DNA from: Flaviramulus basaltis
GTDB lineage: Bacteria > Bacteroidota > Bacteroidia > Flavobacteriales > Flavobacteriaceae
Direction of reading: 5' to 3'
Length of the DNA stretch: 64,000 nucleotides
NCBI RefSeq assembly: GCF_900114265.1
Contig: NZ_FPKV01000002.1
Location: 744,001-808,000 of the forward strand
This document shows, piece after piece, positions 1 to 8,128 of the stretch. Position 1 is the first letter of the stretch. The number at the start of each line of letters is the position of its first letter. Under the pieces are notes generated by a model, which saw only the letters and a list, made by a program, of their open reading frames with translations, was not told where the DNA came from and did no database searches. The translations under genes were made by a program, and so were the position numbers.

Positions 1-1
1 T

Positions 2-595
2 AAAAATAACAGATTAAAAAACAAACTAAATAAAACTTTTTTCAAAGAAGATGCTTTAGAAAATTTCATATACATAGGTTCACAAAATTTAAAGATTGCT
101 GAAAAAATACACCAAATAAACACCATTAAAGAAGTTGGTATTGTAAGAAGCCTTTTAATAAACGGCCTAGTACATGTTATATTGGCATTAGAAATACAAC
201 AACATGGTAATGATGCAATACATCGTGATAACCAATTAGGCTCATTATTATCAAGAGAAATAGAAATAATTAAACAAGTAACTATATTTATAAAGAATAA
301 ATTCGATACGCAAATATCAATTACACAATTGTGCTCAGAATTTGGTATTTCTCCATCAAAACTCCAAGAAGGTTTTAAATTGATGCATGGGTGCACAGTT
401 ATACATTATATTAGAGAACTTCGTATTCAAAAAGCTGAAGAGTTTATAAAAGAAACTGATATGAATATTTCTGAAGTAGTTTATAGTATTGGATTTACAA
501 GCAGAAGTTACTTTTCTAAAATTTTTAGAGAAAAATATAATTGTAGTCCAAGTAAATACATGAGTGCTCAAAAAACAGCTTTAATTTCAGCATAA
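2..595 (+). CDS. AraC-family transcriptional regulator, 5' end outside the window
   Basis: The reading frame is open from the first base of the window, so the protein begins upstream; a TTG at 182 is only an internal codon. The C-terminal part is an AraC/XylS-type DNA-binding domain with two helix-turn-helix units. The second carries the usual pattern of an isoleucine-rich helix, a GF pair, and SRSYFSKIFRE followed by SPSKY. The visible N-terminal part is short and resembles the linker of small regulators that sense an exported or cytosolic ligand; the ligand cannot be read. The gene ends just before a strong terminator, so it is the last gene of its unit. Family call is secure, function unknown. 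Confidence 0.85.
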   Translation, partial: KNNRLKNKLNKTFFKEDALENFIYIGSQNLKIAEKIHQINTIKEVGIVRSLLINGLVHVILALEIQQHGNDAIHRDNQLGSLLSREIEIIKQVTIFIKNKFDTQISITQLCSEFGISPSKLQEGFKLMHGCTVIHYIRELRIQKAEEFIKETDMNISEVVYSIGFTSRSYFSKIFREKYNCSPSKYMSAQKTALISA

Positions 596-641
596 ACTAA
601 ACGCTTTATTGATTACCACTATTAGGTACAATAAGCAAAAC

Positions 642-676
642 CCACAATGAATATAAAATTCATTGTGGTTTTTTTG
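642..676 (+). terminator. Rho-independent terminator after the AraC gene
   Basis: A perfect 11-bp stem (642-652 with 658-668), a 5-nt loop and a following run of T. It sits 46 bases after the AraC stop codon. Confidence 0.9.
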
Positions 677-754
677 TGTTTTTAATAAGATTTTTTTTTT
701 TAATGTAGTTAAAAGTTAAAAATTCACTTTTATATAATGAATATGTATTAACTT

Positions 755-1207
755 TTATATGAAATTTTCATCCTTTGTTGTTGAAGAAATAGTTGGAGGT
801 TCTCCATTTAAACCCTTTTCCAGGCCAGCAGAATCTACTCCAAAAAACTTTAGAATATCAGACCTATGAGTTATCAACATTGCTTCCTCTCCTTTTATTG
901 CTATAGGTTTTTGCAAAAGCTTGGGGTTTTTATTTATAATTTTAAGCCAATCATCTGTATTAAAATCATTAGTATTTCCAATACTAGAAACATAATCATT
1001 TTCAGTAGTAATAAGATTTGAAATAGGTAAACCTAAATTTTCTGCAATTTCTACCCAAATAGTATCTCCTAAGTTTTGCTTGGCAATATCTATAACCTCT
1101 ACTTTTTTATCTATACCTTCTACATATCCTAAAACTTGTTTTCCTAGATGCGAAAATGAACTGTATATATAGGTAAGTTGTTTTTTATCTCGTGCTAATA
1201 TTGTCAT
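755..1207 (-). CDS. ArsC/Spx-like thioredoxin-fold protein without cysteine
   Basis: A 150-residue protein related to the ArsC-like family (PF03960), which includes arsenate reductases, YffB and Spx. The fold pattern fits: an N-terminal beta strand, a helix after residues 15-20 (YSSFSH), and a conserved LLQKPIAI segment near residues 97-104 with the cis-proline. Arsenate reductases use a Cys close to residue 12-16. Here that site is Ser-Ser and the whole protein has no cysteine, so reductase chemistry is unlikely. It may be a binding or regulatory relative, as reported for other CxxC-less ArsC-like proteins. It stands alone, divergent from the stress cluster that follows. Confidence 0.65.
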   Translation of the reverse strand: MTILARDKKQLTYIYSSFSHLGKQVLGYVEGIDKKVEVIDIAKQNLGDTIWVEIAENLGLPISNLITTENDYVSSIGNTNDFNTDDWLKIINKNPKLLQKPIAIKGEEAMLITHRSDILKFFGVDSAGLEKGLNGEPPTISSTTKDENFI

Positions 1208-1504
1208 GATTTTATTTTTAAATTAATTAAAGGTTTTAAACTATCTAACAAGTACTGTTTACAATGTCTTGCTATAAACTACGCTTAAATTAAATATCTT
1301 TTAGGGAAAGAATTAATGCTAAAAAAAAATTGATTAACTCAAATCATATTTAATACTAAATAGACGCTTACATCTGTAAATACTTCAAAATCAAAAAATT
1401 TGCTATTTCTTCAATACCGTTAAAAAATTCTGTTTTAGAGCAAATACATTATCTACTAGTCTATTAATTTTACTAAAGATTATTAATTATTTAAAACAGA
1501 AAAA

Positions 1505-2062
1505 ATGAAACTTGAAAGTAAAAAAATTGCAATTCTAGCAACTGATGGCTTTGAGAAATCAGAATTGTTCAAACCATTGGAAGCTTTAAAAAATGAAGGA
1601 GCCACAGTTCATATAATTTCAAATAAGGATGGAGAAATTAAAAGTTGGGACAAGACCAATTGGGGAAAAACTGTAAAAGTTGATAAAAAAATTAAAGATG
1701 TAAATGAAAGCGATTATAATGCTTTAGTGCTTCCTGGTGGTGTAATGAATCCAGATACTTTGCGTATTAATGACGCTGCTTTAAAATTTATTCAAGACTT
1801 TTTTAAAAGTGGAAAGCCAGTTGCAGCCATATGTCATGCTCCTTGGTTATTAATTAGTGCAGGTGTTGTCGAGAATCGAAAGATAACATCATATAAAAGT
1901 ATTAAAGATGATCTTGTAAATGCTGGAGCAAATTGGATGGATGAAGAAGTTGTTGTTGATAATGGCTTAGTAACAAGCAGAAACCCTAATGATCTTCCTG
2001 CTTTTTGTAAAAAACTTATAGAAGAAGTAAGTGAAGGTAAACATGAAGAGCAGCATGCTTAA
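1505..2062 (+). CDS. DJ-1/PfpI-family protein (type 1 glutamine amidotransferase-like)
   Basis: A 185-residue, single-domain protein of the DJ-1/PfpI superfamily. The nucleophile elbow AICHAPW places the reactive Cys at 110, followed by His111. The acidic partner is in GFEKSEL near residues 15-21, and the LPGG turn is at 76-79. Members include intracellular peptidases, deglycases and chaperones of oxidative or carbonyl stress, and exact activity is not predictable. The length matches the PfpI/YhbO subgroup. It heads a group of stress-related genes in the same orientation (copper-binding protein, flavin-binding stress protein), which suggests a role in general stress. No convincing TAnnTTTG box was found just upstream. 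Confidence 0.88.
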   Translation: MKLESKKIAILATDGFEKSELFKPLEALKNEGATVHIISNKDGEIKSWDKTNWGKTVKVDKKIKDVNESDYNALVLPGGVMNPDTLRINDAALKFIQDFFKSGKPVAAICHAPWLLISAGVVENRKITSYKSIKDDLVNAGANWMDEEVVVDNGLVTSRNPNDLPAFCKKLIEEVSEGKHEEQHA

Positions 2063-2113
2063 ATATTTAAAAAAGGTTCAATCTTTATTTTATATTAATT
2101 CTAAAAAAACAAA

Positions 2114-2431
2114 ATGGTACGTAGTTATGAAAGTTGTATAGAAGCCTGCCAGCAATGTTTGATTGATTGTCAAAAATGTCTTGCTGAAATGATGGGAAAA
2201 GAAAGTAAAAATGATTGTCCAAATTGTTGCATGCAATGCGTTGATGCCTGCTTAATTTGTATAAAATTTATGGTAGCAGATAGTGCTTTTGTGAAAAAAT
2301 ATTGTAGAATATGTGCGGAGATATGTGATTGGTGTGCTTTACAATGCCAACAACATGACAATGAACATTGTAAGGCATGTGCAGCATCTTGTACTGCTTG
2401 TGCACAAGAGTGCCGTGTTCACATGGTATAA
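2114..2431 (+). CDS. Four-helix-bundle copper-binding protein (Csp-like, DUF326)
   Basis: A 105-residue protein with 21 cysteines, mostly in CxxC and CxxxC spacings along four predicted helices (for example Cys8/12/15/19/22, 35/38/39/42/46/49, 64/67/71/74/78, 86/89/93/96/100). This is the signature of the copper-storage proteins (Csp), in which Cu(I) ions fill the core of a four-helix bundle. There is no signal or Tat peptide, so it resembles the cytosolic Csp3 type. It lies 51 bases after the PfpI-like gene and is probably co-transcribed. Copper storage is a family-based inference; another soft metal or oxidant buffering is possible. Confidence 0.85.
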   Translation: MVRSYESCIEACQQCLIDCQKCLAEMMGKESKNDCPNCCMQCVDACLICIKFMVADSAFVKKYCRICAEICDWCALQCQQHDNEHCKACAASCTACAQECRVHMV

Positions 2432-2468
2432 AAAACAAATTATTGTTAACCCAAAAAATAATTTAAAG

Positions 2469-2964
2469 ATGAACACTATAAATTATGCACAAAACAAAAA
2501 AGGTTTAGAAAAGATTAGGCGTATAATTGATAGTGAACCAAAAATTGAGATGATGGCTTATTCGATTAGATAAAACACCATTAGATTTATGTCCAATGGA
2601 AGTTCAGCAAATGGACAAACAAGGTAGTCTTTGGCTTTTCACTTCAAAAAAAAATGAAAACTTTGTAGATATATGTTACAACAATAAAATACAAATTATT
2701 TATTCTGATGATAAAAACTATAACTACATGTCAATTTTTGGCAACGCTACACATATTACAAATAAGCAAAAAATAGATGAAATATGGGATTCATCTTTAT
2801 TACATAATTGGTTTGAAGATAAAGACGACCCAAATTTGGCTCGATTAAACGTTAATATGGAATATGCCTATTATTGGAATAATAAAAAGAAAAAATTAGT
2901 TTCGTTTTTTAAAATTATAAAAAAATCTAATTTAGGTAATAAGAAACTTTATAAAATTTCTTAA
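2469..2964 (+). pseudogene. Pyridoxamine 5'-phosphate oxidase-like general stress protein, frameshifted
   Basis: Two adjacent reading frames together give one general-stress-protein-26-type flavin-binding domain. The first frame (2469-2573) covers the N-terminal helix and ends in KIEMMAYS before a stop. The second frame continues as LDKTPLDLCPMEVQQMDKQG, then SLWLFTS and a C-terminal NWFEDKDDPNLARLNV segment. Skipping one base near 2565 joins them exactly at the place where homologues continue from the MM motif to the PM.VQ motif. There is no other damage in the gene, so this is either a recent one-base insertion or a sequencing error. An intact product would be about 164 residues. It follows the Csp-like gene by 37 bases. 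Confidence 0.75.
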
Positions 2965-2967
2965 TTA

Positions 2968-4332
2968 TTATTTTTTAATATATACTGTTTTTTTATTTAT
3001 AAATTCATGAATACCTTCTTTAGATAATTCTCTACCATAACCAGAAGCTTTAGTACCACCAAAAGGTAATCTTGGATCTGACTTTACCATATCATTAATA
3101 AAAAAAGCGCCATCTGGTATTTTAGAGATAGCATGTAAAGCTAGTTCTACATTTTCAGTAAATAGCATGGTTCCTAATCCAAATTTTGAATTTGTTGCCA
3201 TCTTTATAGCCTCCTCTAAATTATCTACTTTTAGTATTGGTGCAACCGGACCAAAGGTTTCTTCTGTAAAAACCGTCATATCTTCAGTCACTTCAGTGAG
3301 GATAGTAGGTGAATAATAAGCCTTATTTCGTTTATTACCTATAATAACTTTTGCGCCTTTTAATAGAGCATCATTAACTTGTTTTTCTAAATTTTCTGCA
3401 AGTTCTATGCGTGCTAAAGGACCTATTTTAGTGTCTTGTTCAATTGGGTTTCCAAATTTTAAATCTTTCACTTTTTTTGTGAATTTTTCAACAAATTCAT
3501 CATAGATTCCCTTTGTAACTATAAAGCGTTTGGCAGCAATACAACTTTGTCCTGTATTTTGCATTCTCGCCTTAACCATAGTATCTAAATACTTTTCTAA
3601 ATTGGCGTCATCTAATACTATACATGCATTATTACCACCAAGTTCAAGCACACTTTTTTTAAGATATTCTCCAGCTATCTTTGCAATATGCCTTCCAGCT
3701 TTTTCACTACCGGTTAAAGAAACAGCTTTAATAATATCATTTTTTAAAATATTTTCTATTATATCATGATTTGTAATTAGTGTTTGAAAGCATCCTTTTG
3801 GATAGCCTGCATCTTCAAAAATTTCTTGAATTGCCAATGCACAACCACTTACATTTGAAGCGTGTTTTAGTAGTGCTGTGTTACCAGCTGTTAATGTTGG
3901 TACGGCAAACCTAAAAACTTGCCAAAAGGGATAGTTCCATGGCATAATTGCTAAAATTACTCCTAAAGGATCATAACTAATAAAACTTTCTTTAGCATCA
4001 GTCTCTATAATTTGATCAGCTAAAAAATCTTCAGCATTAAGTGTATAAAAATCACATAGAAATATACATTTATTAATTTCGGCTATACTTTCATTAATGG
4101 GTTTTCCCATTTCTTGTGTAATAAGTTTACTTAAACTATCAATACGTTCTTCTAATAAATTGCTGACATTAGATAACAACTTTGTTCTTTCTTTAATTTC
4201 TTTTTCTCTCCATATAGTAAAAATTTCTTCAGCTAATTTTACTTTATTTTCAATTTCAAGTGGTGTATGTAAATTATAAGATTTAATTATTTTTTGATTA
4301 TATGGATTTACAGATTTCATTTTTTCAGTCAT
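2968..4332 (-). CDS. NAD(P)-dependent aldehyde dehydrogenase, succinate-semialdehyde dehydrogenase type
   Basis: A 454-residue aldehyde dehydrogenase that oxidises an aldehyde to a carboxylate in the cytosol. Catalytic elements are present: MPWNYPFW with Asn133, the VSLTGSEKAGR coenzyme-binding motif (204-214), the general base Glu230 in LELGGNN, and the nucleophile Cys264 in NTGQSC. The length and the motif set match short succinate-semialdehyde dehydrogenases (GabD/Sad type). The substrate is not proven by sequence, since related enzymes handle other semialdehydes. The 3' end converges on the flavin-binding pseudogene with a 3-base gap. No GABA transaminase gene is next to it, and stress context is as likely as GABA catabolism. 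Confidence 0.88.
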   Translation of the reverse strand: MTEKMKSVNPYNQKIIKSYNLHTPLEIENKVKLAEEIFTIWREKEIKERTKLLSNVSNLLEERIDSLSKLITQEMGKPINESIAEINKCIFLCDFYTLNAEDFLADQIIETDAKESFISYDPLGVILAIMPWNYPFWQVFRFAVPTLTAGNTALLKHASNVSGCALAIQEIFEDAGYPKGCFQTLITNHDIIENILKNDIIKAVSLTGSEKAGRHIAKIAGEYLKKSVLELGGNNACIVLDDANLEKYLDTMVKARMQNTGQSCIAAKRFIVTKGIYDEFVEKFTKKVKDLKFGNPIEQDTKIGPLARIELAENLEKQVNDALLKGAKVIIGNKRNKAYYSPTILTEVTEDMTVFTEETFGPVAPILKVDNLEEAIKMATNSKFGLGTMLFTENVELALHAISKIPDGAFFINDMVKSDPRLPFGGTKASGYGRELSKEGIHEFINKKTVYIKK

Positions 4333-4650
4333 TTTTATGTCTTTAGTTAAAATTATGATATCTAATTAATACTATTTTATGTTTATCAATTAACTTTAAA
4401 ACCTTAAATATTAACGTAATCAGAATTAAAGTACAAAAGTTAAAAAATAAGCACTTTAAAAGTAATGGTAAATCTCTTTTAAACAAAAAACAAATTGCGT
4501 TTATAGCTAAAGGCTCTGTAGATATAATTTGCTTCCATGAGCTGGATTTCAATATAAATTATTTGAGTTAAAATAGAATTTTAATGGATTAAAACCTTCA
4601 ACAAGGGTTTAATAATTTTACTATATATATAAACGTAAAAATCAAAAAAC
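4333..4650. other. Intergenic region with no recognised gene
   Basis: 318 AT-rich bases separate the divergent aldehyde dehydrogenase and YciE-like genes and must hold both promoters. I see no convincing TAnnTTTG box at a sensible distance and no RNA gene. A minus-strand frame of 69 codons here has no recognisable family pattern and overlaps the promoter space, so it is not called. Confidence 0.5.
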
Positions 4651-5136
4651 ATGAAAAATTTAAAAGAATTATTTGAACACCAATTAAAAGATTTATACAG
4701 TGCAGAAAGTCAATTAGTAGTAGCACTGCCAAAAATGGTAAAAAATGCATCAGATTCAAAGCTTAAAAACGCATTTGAAAGTCATCTTGAGGAAACTAAG
4801 AATCAAAAATCTCGATTGGAGGAAATATGCAAAGAATTAAATATAAAACCAACTGGAGAAAAGTGCAAAGCGATGGAAGGACTTATAAAAGAAGCAGAAA
4901 GTTTTATTGATGAAGCAGAAGATAAAGATGTTATGAATGCCGGATTAATTGCAGAAGCACAGCGTGTTGAACATTATGAAATATCTGGTTATGGAACAGC
5001 AGTGCGTTTCGCAAAAGAATTAGGTCATAATGATATAGCCTCAAAATTGCAAAAAACGTTAAATGAAGAATATAATGCTGATAACAAATTAGATAAACTA
5101 GCTGAAGGCAGATTAAACGAAAAGGCTAAGGTTTAA
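4651..5136 (+). CDS. YciE/DUF892 ferritin-like domain protein
   Basis: A 161-residue, nearly all-helical protein of the DUF892 (YciE) family. It opens with the conserved LKELFEHQLKDLYSAE helix and ends with an EEYNADNKLDKLAE helix. Acidic and histidine residues of a di-iron-like site are visible: Glu19 region, Glu47/His45 (ESHLEET), the EAQRVEHYEISGYG motif near 101-114, and a late Glu. The family is related to ferritins and rubrerythrins and is induced by osmotic or general stress in enterobacteria. Its biochemical function is not established. It fits the stress gene group at 1.5-5.1 kb. Confidence 0.88.
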   Translation: MKNLKELFEHQLKDLYSAESQLVVALPKMVKNASDSKLKNAFESHLEETKNQKSRLEEICKELNIKPTGEKCKAMEGLIKEAESFIDEAEDKDVMNAGLIAEAQRVEHYEISGYGTAVRFAKELGHNDIASKLQKTLNEEYNADNKLDKLAEGRLNEKAKV

Positions 5137-5164
5137 TTAGAAAATAATCTTAAAATAATTGAGG

Positions 5165-5199
5165 TCATGATTGAGATAATAAATCTTAATCATGATTTT
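5165..5199 (+). terminator. Terminator after the YciE-like gene
   Basis: A 13-bp stem with one G-T mismatch (5165-5177 with 5183-5195), a 5-nt loop and four T residues. Confidence 0.65.
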
Positions 5200-5205
5200 C
5201 TATAT

Positions 5206-5263
5206 AAAAAAAGTTTATAACAAGTAGTTTAATTCATATTTACTAGATTTAAACTACTTGTTA
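5206..5263 (-). terminator. Terminator of the symporter-galE operon
   Basis: A perfect 15-bp inverted repeat (5218-5232 with 5249-5263) with a 16-base spacer. On the minus strand it is followed after five bases by seven T (A run at 5206-5212). It lies 48 bases beyond the galE stop. Confidence 0.65.
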
Positions 5264-5310
5264 CAAAACATTGAAATTTTAAAAATTTAGTTTCAATAAT
5301 TAATAGCACA

Positions 5311-6330
5311 CTATTTGAGACTCTGCTCCCATTTCCACGCAGATAAAAGCGCATCTTTTAAGCTTAATTTCGCTTTCCAGCCTAAAACATTATTTGCTTT
5401 AGTTGTTTCAGCATAAGCCGCAACTACATCTCCTGCCCTTCTATCTACTATTTTATAATTAAGTTTCTGGTTTGAAACTTCTTCAAATGCTGTAATAACC
5501 TCTAATACAGTAGAGCCTTTTCCTGTACCTATATTAAACTCCTCATAATTGCTAGAATTATCATTATTTATAAGTCGTTTTAAAGCTGCTACGTGTGCCT
5601 TAGCCAAATCGACTACATGAATATAATCACGAACACATGTTCCATCTTTTGTAGGATAATCATCCCCAAAAACAGAAAGTTGTTCTCTCAATCCAATACC
5701 TGTTTGAGTAATAAATGGTACTAGATTTTGTGGTGTCCCTATTGGTAGTTCACCAATTTTAACAGATTCGTGTGCGCCAATTGGATTAAAATATCTTAAA
5801 GCAATGGCCTTTAAATTTTCTGACACTTTACAAGTGTCTTTTATAATTTCCTCTCCTATTTGCTTAGTATTACCATAAGGAGATTCCGCTACTTTTACTG
5901 GTGCAGATTCTGTAATTGGAAGTGAATCTGCCTGCCCATAAACCGTACAAGAAGAACTGAAAATAAAATTAGACTTTTTATTTTTCTGTAATTCTTGTAA
6001 AATATAAATTAATGTATTTAAATTGTTTTCATAATATAACAAAGGAAGATTTACACTTTCGCCAACTGCTTTAGAAGCTGCAAAATGAATTACCCCAATA
6101 ACATCATGATGTCTTTTAAAAAAATCTATAACTAAAGATTTATCTCTTAAATCAAATTTTTCAAACGCTGGTTCTTTTCCTGTTATAGCGGTAATCCCTT
6201 TTAAAACATCTTTCGATGAATTTGAAAGATTATCTATAATAACAACTTCAAATCCTTCATTTTGAAGTTCTACTACAACATGTGAGCCTATGAATCCTAA
6301 TCCGCCAGTCACTAAAATTTTATCTTTCAT
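5311..6330 (-). CDS. galE: UDP-glucose 4-epimerase
   Basis: A 339-residue extended short-chain dehydrogenase that interconverts UDP-galactose and UDP-glucose, the last step of the Leloir pathway and a source of UDP-galactose for glycans. The Rossmann motif GGLGFIGSH is at residues 9-17. The catalytic YxxxK is Tyr152-Lys156 in SPYGNTK, preceded by the SSSC(T) strand. NPIGAHES and RDYIHVVDLA are typical GalE signatures. The length matches the bacterial enzyme. It lies 25 bases downstream of the sugar symporter and is divergent from galK and galT, so galactose use is its likely main duty here. Confidence 0.96.
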   Translation of the reverse strand: MKDKILVTGGLGFIGSHVVVELQNEGFEVVIIDNLSNSSKDVLKGITAITGKEPAFEKFDLRDKSLVIDFFKRHHDVIGVIHFAASKAVGESVNLPLLYYENNLNTLIYILQELQKNKKSNFIFSSSCTVYGQADSLPITESAPVKVAESPYGNTKQIGEEIIKDTCKVSENLKAIALRYFNPIGAHESVKIGELPIGTPQNLVPFITQTGIGLREQLSVFGDDYPTKDGTCVRDYIHVVDLAKAHVAALKRLINNDNSSNYEEFNIGTGKGSTVLEVITAFEEVSNQKLNYKIVDRRAGDVVAAYAETTKANNVLGWKAKLSLKDALLSAWKWEQSLK

Positions 6331-6355
6331 TCCTTTTAATAATTTAATTATGTAT

Positions 6356-8002
6356 TTACCAAAACAAACAATACAACACAGCTGTTACAATACACACAAC
6401 AAAAGATCCTATATTGAATAAAGGAGATGTTTTAAATAATTCTTTAGATAAAGTAATTCCTTTTTCATCATTCTCTCCTTTATTTTGAAGGTAACTTATA
6501 ATAACTATTACCAACATAGTAAGTACTGCTGTTAATCCCATTTGATGCATCCATGGCTCTAATGCTGCTATTGGAATATACTTTAACAATAAAGCGATTG
6601 GAATAGACAAAAGCGCGCCCCAAATGGCAGCATTATTAGTCGTTTTCTTCCAAAATAAACCTAAGATAAATACAGCCAATATTCCAGGACTAACAACACC
6701 TGTCCATTCTTGTATAAATTGAAAAGCTTGATCTATACCTCCTAAAAGTGGTGCCATAACAACAGCAATTAATAGAGCTACAGCTGCCGAAATACGACCA
6801 ACATTTACTGTCGCTTTATCACTTGCATTTTTATTTATGTATTGTTTATAAATATCCATTGTAAAAATGGTCGATGTAGAGTTTAACATTGAAGCTAAAG
6901 AAGAAACAATAGCTGCTGCTAATGCTGCAAATGCAACACCTTTTAATCCTGTTGGTAAAAATTGTAGCAACCAAGGATATGCCTTATCTGCTTGTTCTGC
7001 AGAAGGTAAACTTAATTGCCCTGCTTCACCTAGACCTGCCATAATAGAAGGATCATTAACCATAACATAAGCAGCAATTCCTGGTATTACAACAATTAAA
7101 GGAATAATGATTTTTAAACCTGCTGCCAATAAAATACCTTTTTGAGATTCTTTTAAAGATTTTGCAGCTAGTGTTCTTTGAATAATATATTGATTAAAAC
7201 CCCAATAATAAATATTGGCAACCCATAAACCTCCAATAAGCACCCAAATACCAGGTAAGTTTAAATAATTAGCGTTGGTACTTCCATCATTATTAAATTC
7301 ATCTAATATCATATGAAATTTTTCTGGAGCTGCATCTACAACCTTTGAAAAACCAGCTAACATGCCTTCTCCTCCAGACACCGTATTTAAAGCTAAATAT
7401 GTTGTTGCTAGCCCTCCTAAAACCAAAAACACAACCTGTATAACATCTGTCCAAGCAACAGCAGATAAACCTCCATAAAGTGAGTACGCCGCGGCAAATA
7501 GAGCTAAACCAATAATGGCATAAATCATATCTATTCCCATAATGGTTTCAATCGCCAACCCTCCCAAATACAATACAGATGCCAAATTCACAAACACATA
7601 AAGTGCAATCCAAAATATGGCTAGAATGGTTTTAAGATTTGTTGAGAATCTTTTTTCAACAAATTCAGGGATCGTATAAAGCCCTTTTTCAATAAAAATG
7701 GGTAGAAAATATTTTCCAACAATAATTAAAGTTATGGCTGCCATCCATTCGTAAGAAGCTATGGCTAATCCTAATGCAAATCCAGATCCAGACATGCCAA
7801 TAAATTGTTCGGCAGAAATATTTGCTGCTATTAACGAGGTACCAATAGCCCACCATGGCAAGGATTTACTGGCTAAAAAGTAATCTTCAGCATTTTTCTC
7901 ATGCCCTTCTTTATCTCTAGACACCCATAGTCCAACACCTAAAATCAATACGGCATATGCTATAAAAACAGCATAATCCCAAAATTCAAATCCATTTGTC
8001 AT
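6356..8002 (-). CDS. sglT: Sodium/galactose (glucose) symporter, vSGLT-like, SSS family
   Basis: A 548-residue membrane protein with about 14 membrane segments, very similar to the Vibrio vSGLT transporter. Residues known from vSGLT to bind sugar are conserved three positions later: Asn61, Gln66, Glu85 (in ASYEWM), Asn263, the gate Tyr266-Trp267 (YYWGFNQ) and Lys297. The sodium-site Asp is Asp186 in AWTDVIQ. It therefore probably imports galactose or glucose with Na+. It is the first gene of an operon with galE and is divergent from the GntR-type regulator, galK and galT, which strongly supports galactose as substrate. Confidence 0.93.
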   Translation of the reverse strand: MTNGFEFWDYAVFIAYAVLILGVGLWVSRDKEGHEKNAEDYFLASKSLPWWAIGTSLIAANISAEQFIGMSGSGFALGLAIASYEWMAAITLIIVGKYFLPIFIEKGLYTIPEFVEKRFSTNLKTILAIFWIALYVFVNLASVLYLGGLAIETIMGIDMIYAIIGLALFAAAYSLYGGLSAVAWTDVIQVVFLVLGGLATTYLALNTVSGGEGMLAGFSKVVDAAPEKFHMILDEFNNDGSTNANYLNLPGIWVLIGGLWVANIYYWGFNQYIIQRTLAAKSLKESQKGILLAAGLKIIIPLIVVIPGIAAYVMVNDPSIMAGLGEAGQLSLPSAEQADKAYPWLLQFLPTGLKGVAFAALAAAIVSSLASMLNSTSTIFTMDIYKQYINKNASDKATVNVGRISAAVALLIAVVMAPLLGGIDQAFQFIQEWTGVVSPGILAVFILGLFWKKTTNNAAIWGALLSIPIALLLKYIPIAALEPWMHQMGLTAVLTMLVIVIISYLQNKGENDEKGITLSKELFKTSPLFNIGSFVVCIVTAVLYCLFW

Positions 8003-8054
8003 TTAGTAATAGTTTAGTTAGTTAGTTTTTACTTCATTGAAAACAATGATTTTT

Positions 8055-8062
8055 CAAATATA
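8055..8062 (-). promoter_or_regulatory. Promoter -7 box for the symporter-galE operon
   Basis: The minus strand reads TATATTTG, a match to the Bacteroidota -7 consensus TAnnTTTG. It lies 53 bases upstream of the symporter start. No clear -33 element is seen. Confidence 0.55.
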
Positions 8063-8077
8063 TAAAAACATTTTAAA

Positions 8078-8099
8078 ACCTACTAGTACCTACCGGTTG
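8078..8099. promoter_or_regulatory. Candidate operator of the galactose regulator
   Basis: Two direct ACCTAC repeats (8078-8083 and 8088-8093) lie exactly ten bases apart, on one face of the helix, and are bounded by AACC and GGTT. The site lies between the divergent promoters, upstream of the symporter -7 box and over the -33 TTG (8097-8099) of the regulator gene. It is placed to control both directions. This is an inference from position and repetition only. Confidence 0.4.
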
Positions 8100-8116
8100 T
8101 TTTTGAATTTTTTTTG

Positions 8117-8124
8117 TATGTTTG
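8117..8124 (+). promoter_or_regulatory. Promoter -7 box for the GntR-galK-galT operon
   Basis: TATGTTTG matches TAnnTTTG, with a TTG at 8097-8099 as possible -33 element (17-base spacing). The ATG at 8129 follows four bases after the box, so the transcript probably begins at or next to the start codon. Confidence 0.65.
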
Positions 8125-8128
8125 CACT

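Noticed and set aside
182-595. Start of the AraC-family gene at TTG 182
   Set aside because: The frame is open to the left edge of the window, so the gene is cut by the edge and 182 is an internal codon.
4343-4552. 69-codon minus-strand frame between the aldehyde dehydrogenase and YciE-like genes
   Set aside because: It has no family pattern, is rich in AT-type residues and occupies the promoter region of two divergent genes.
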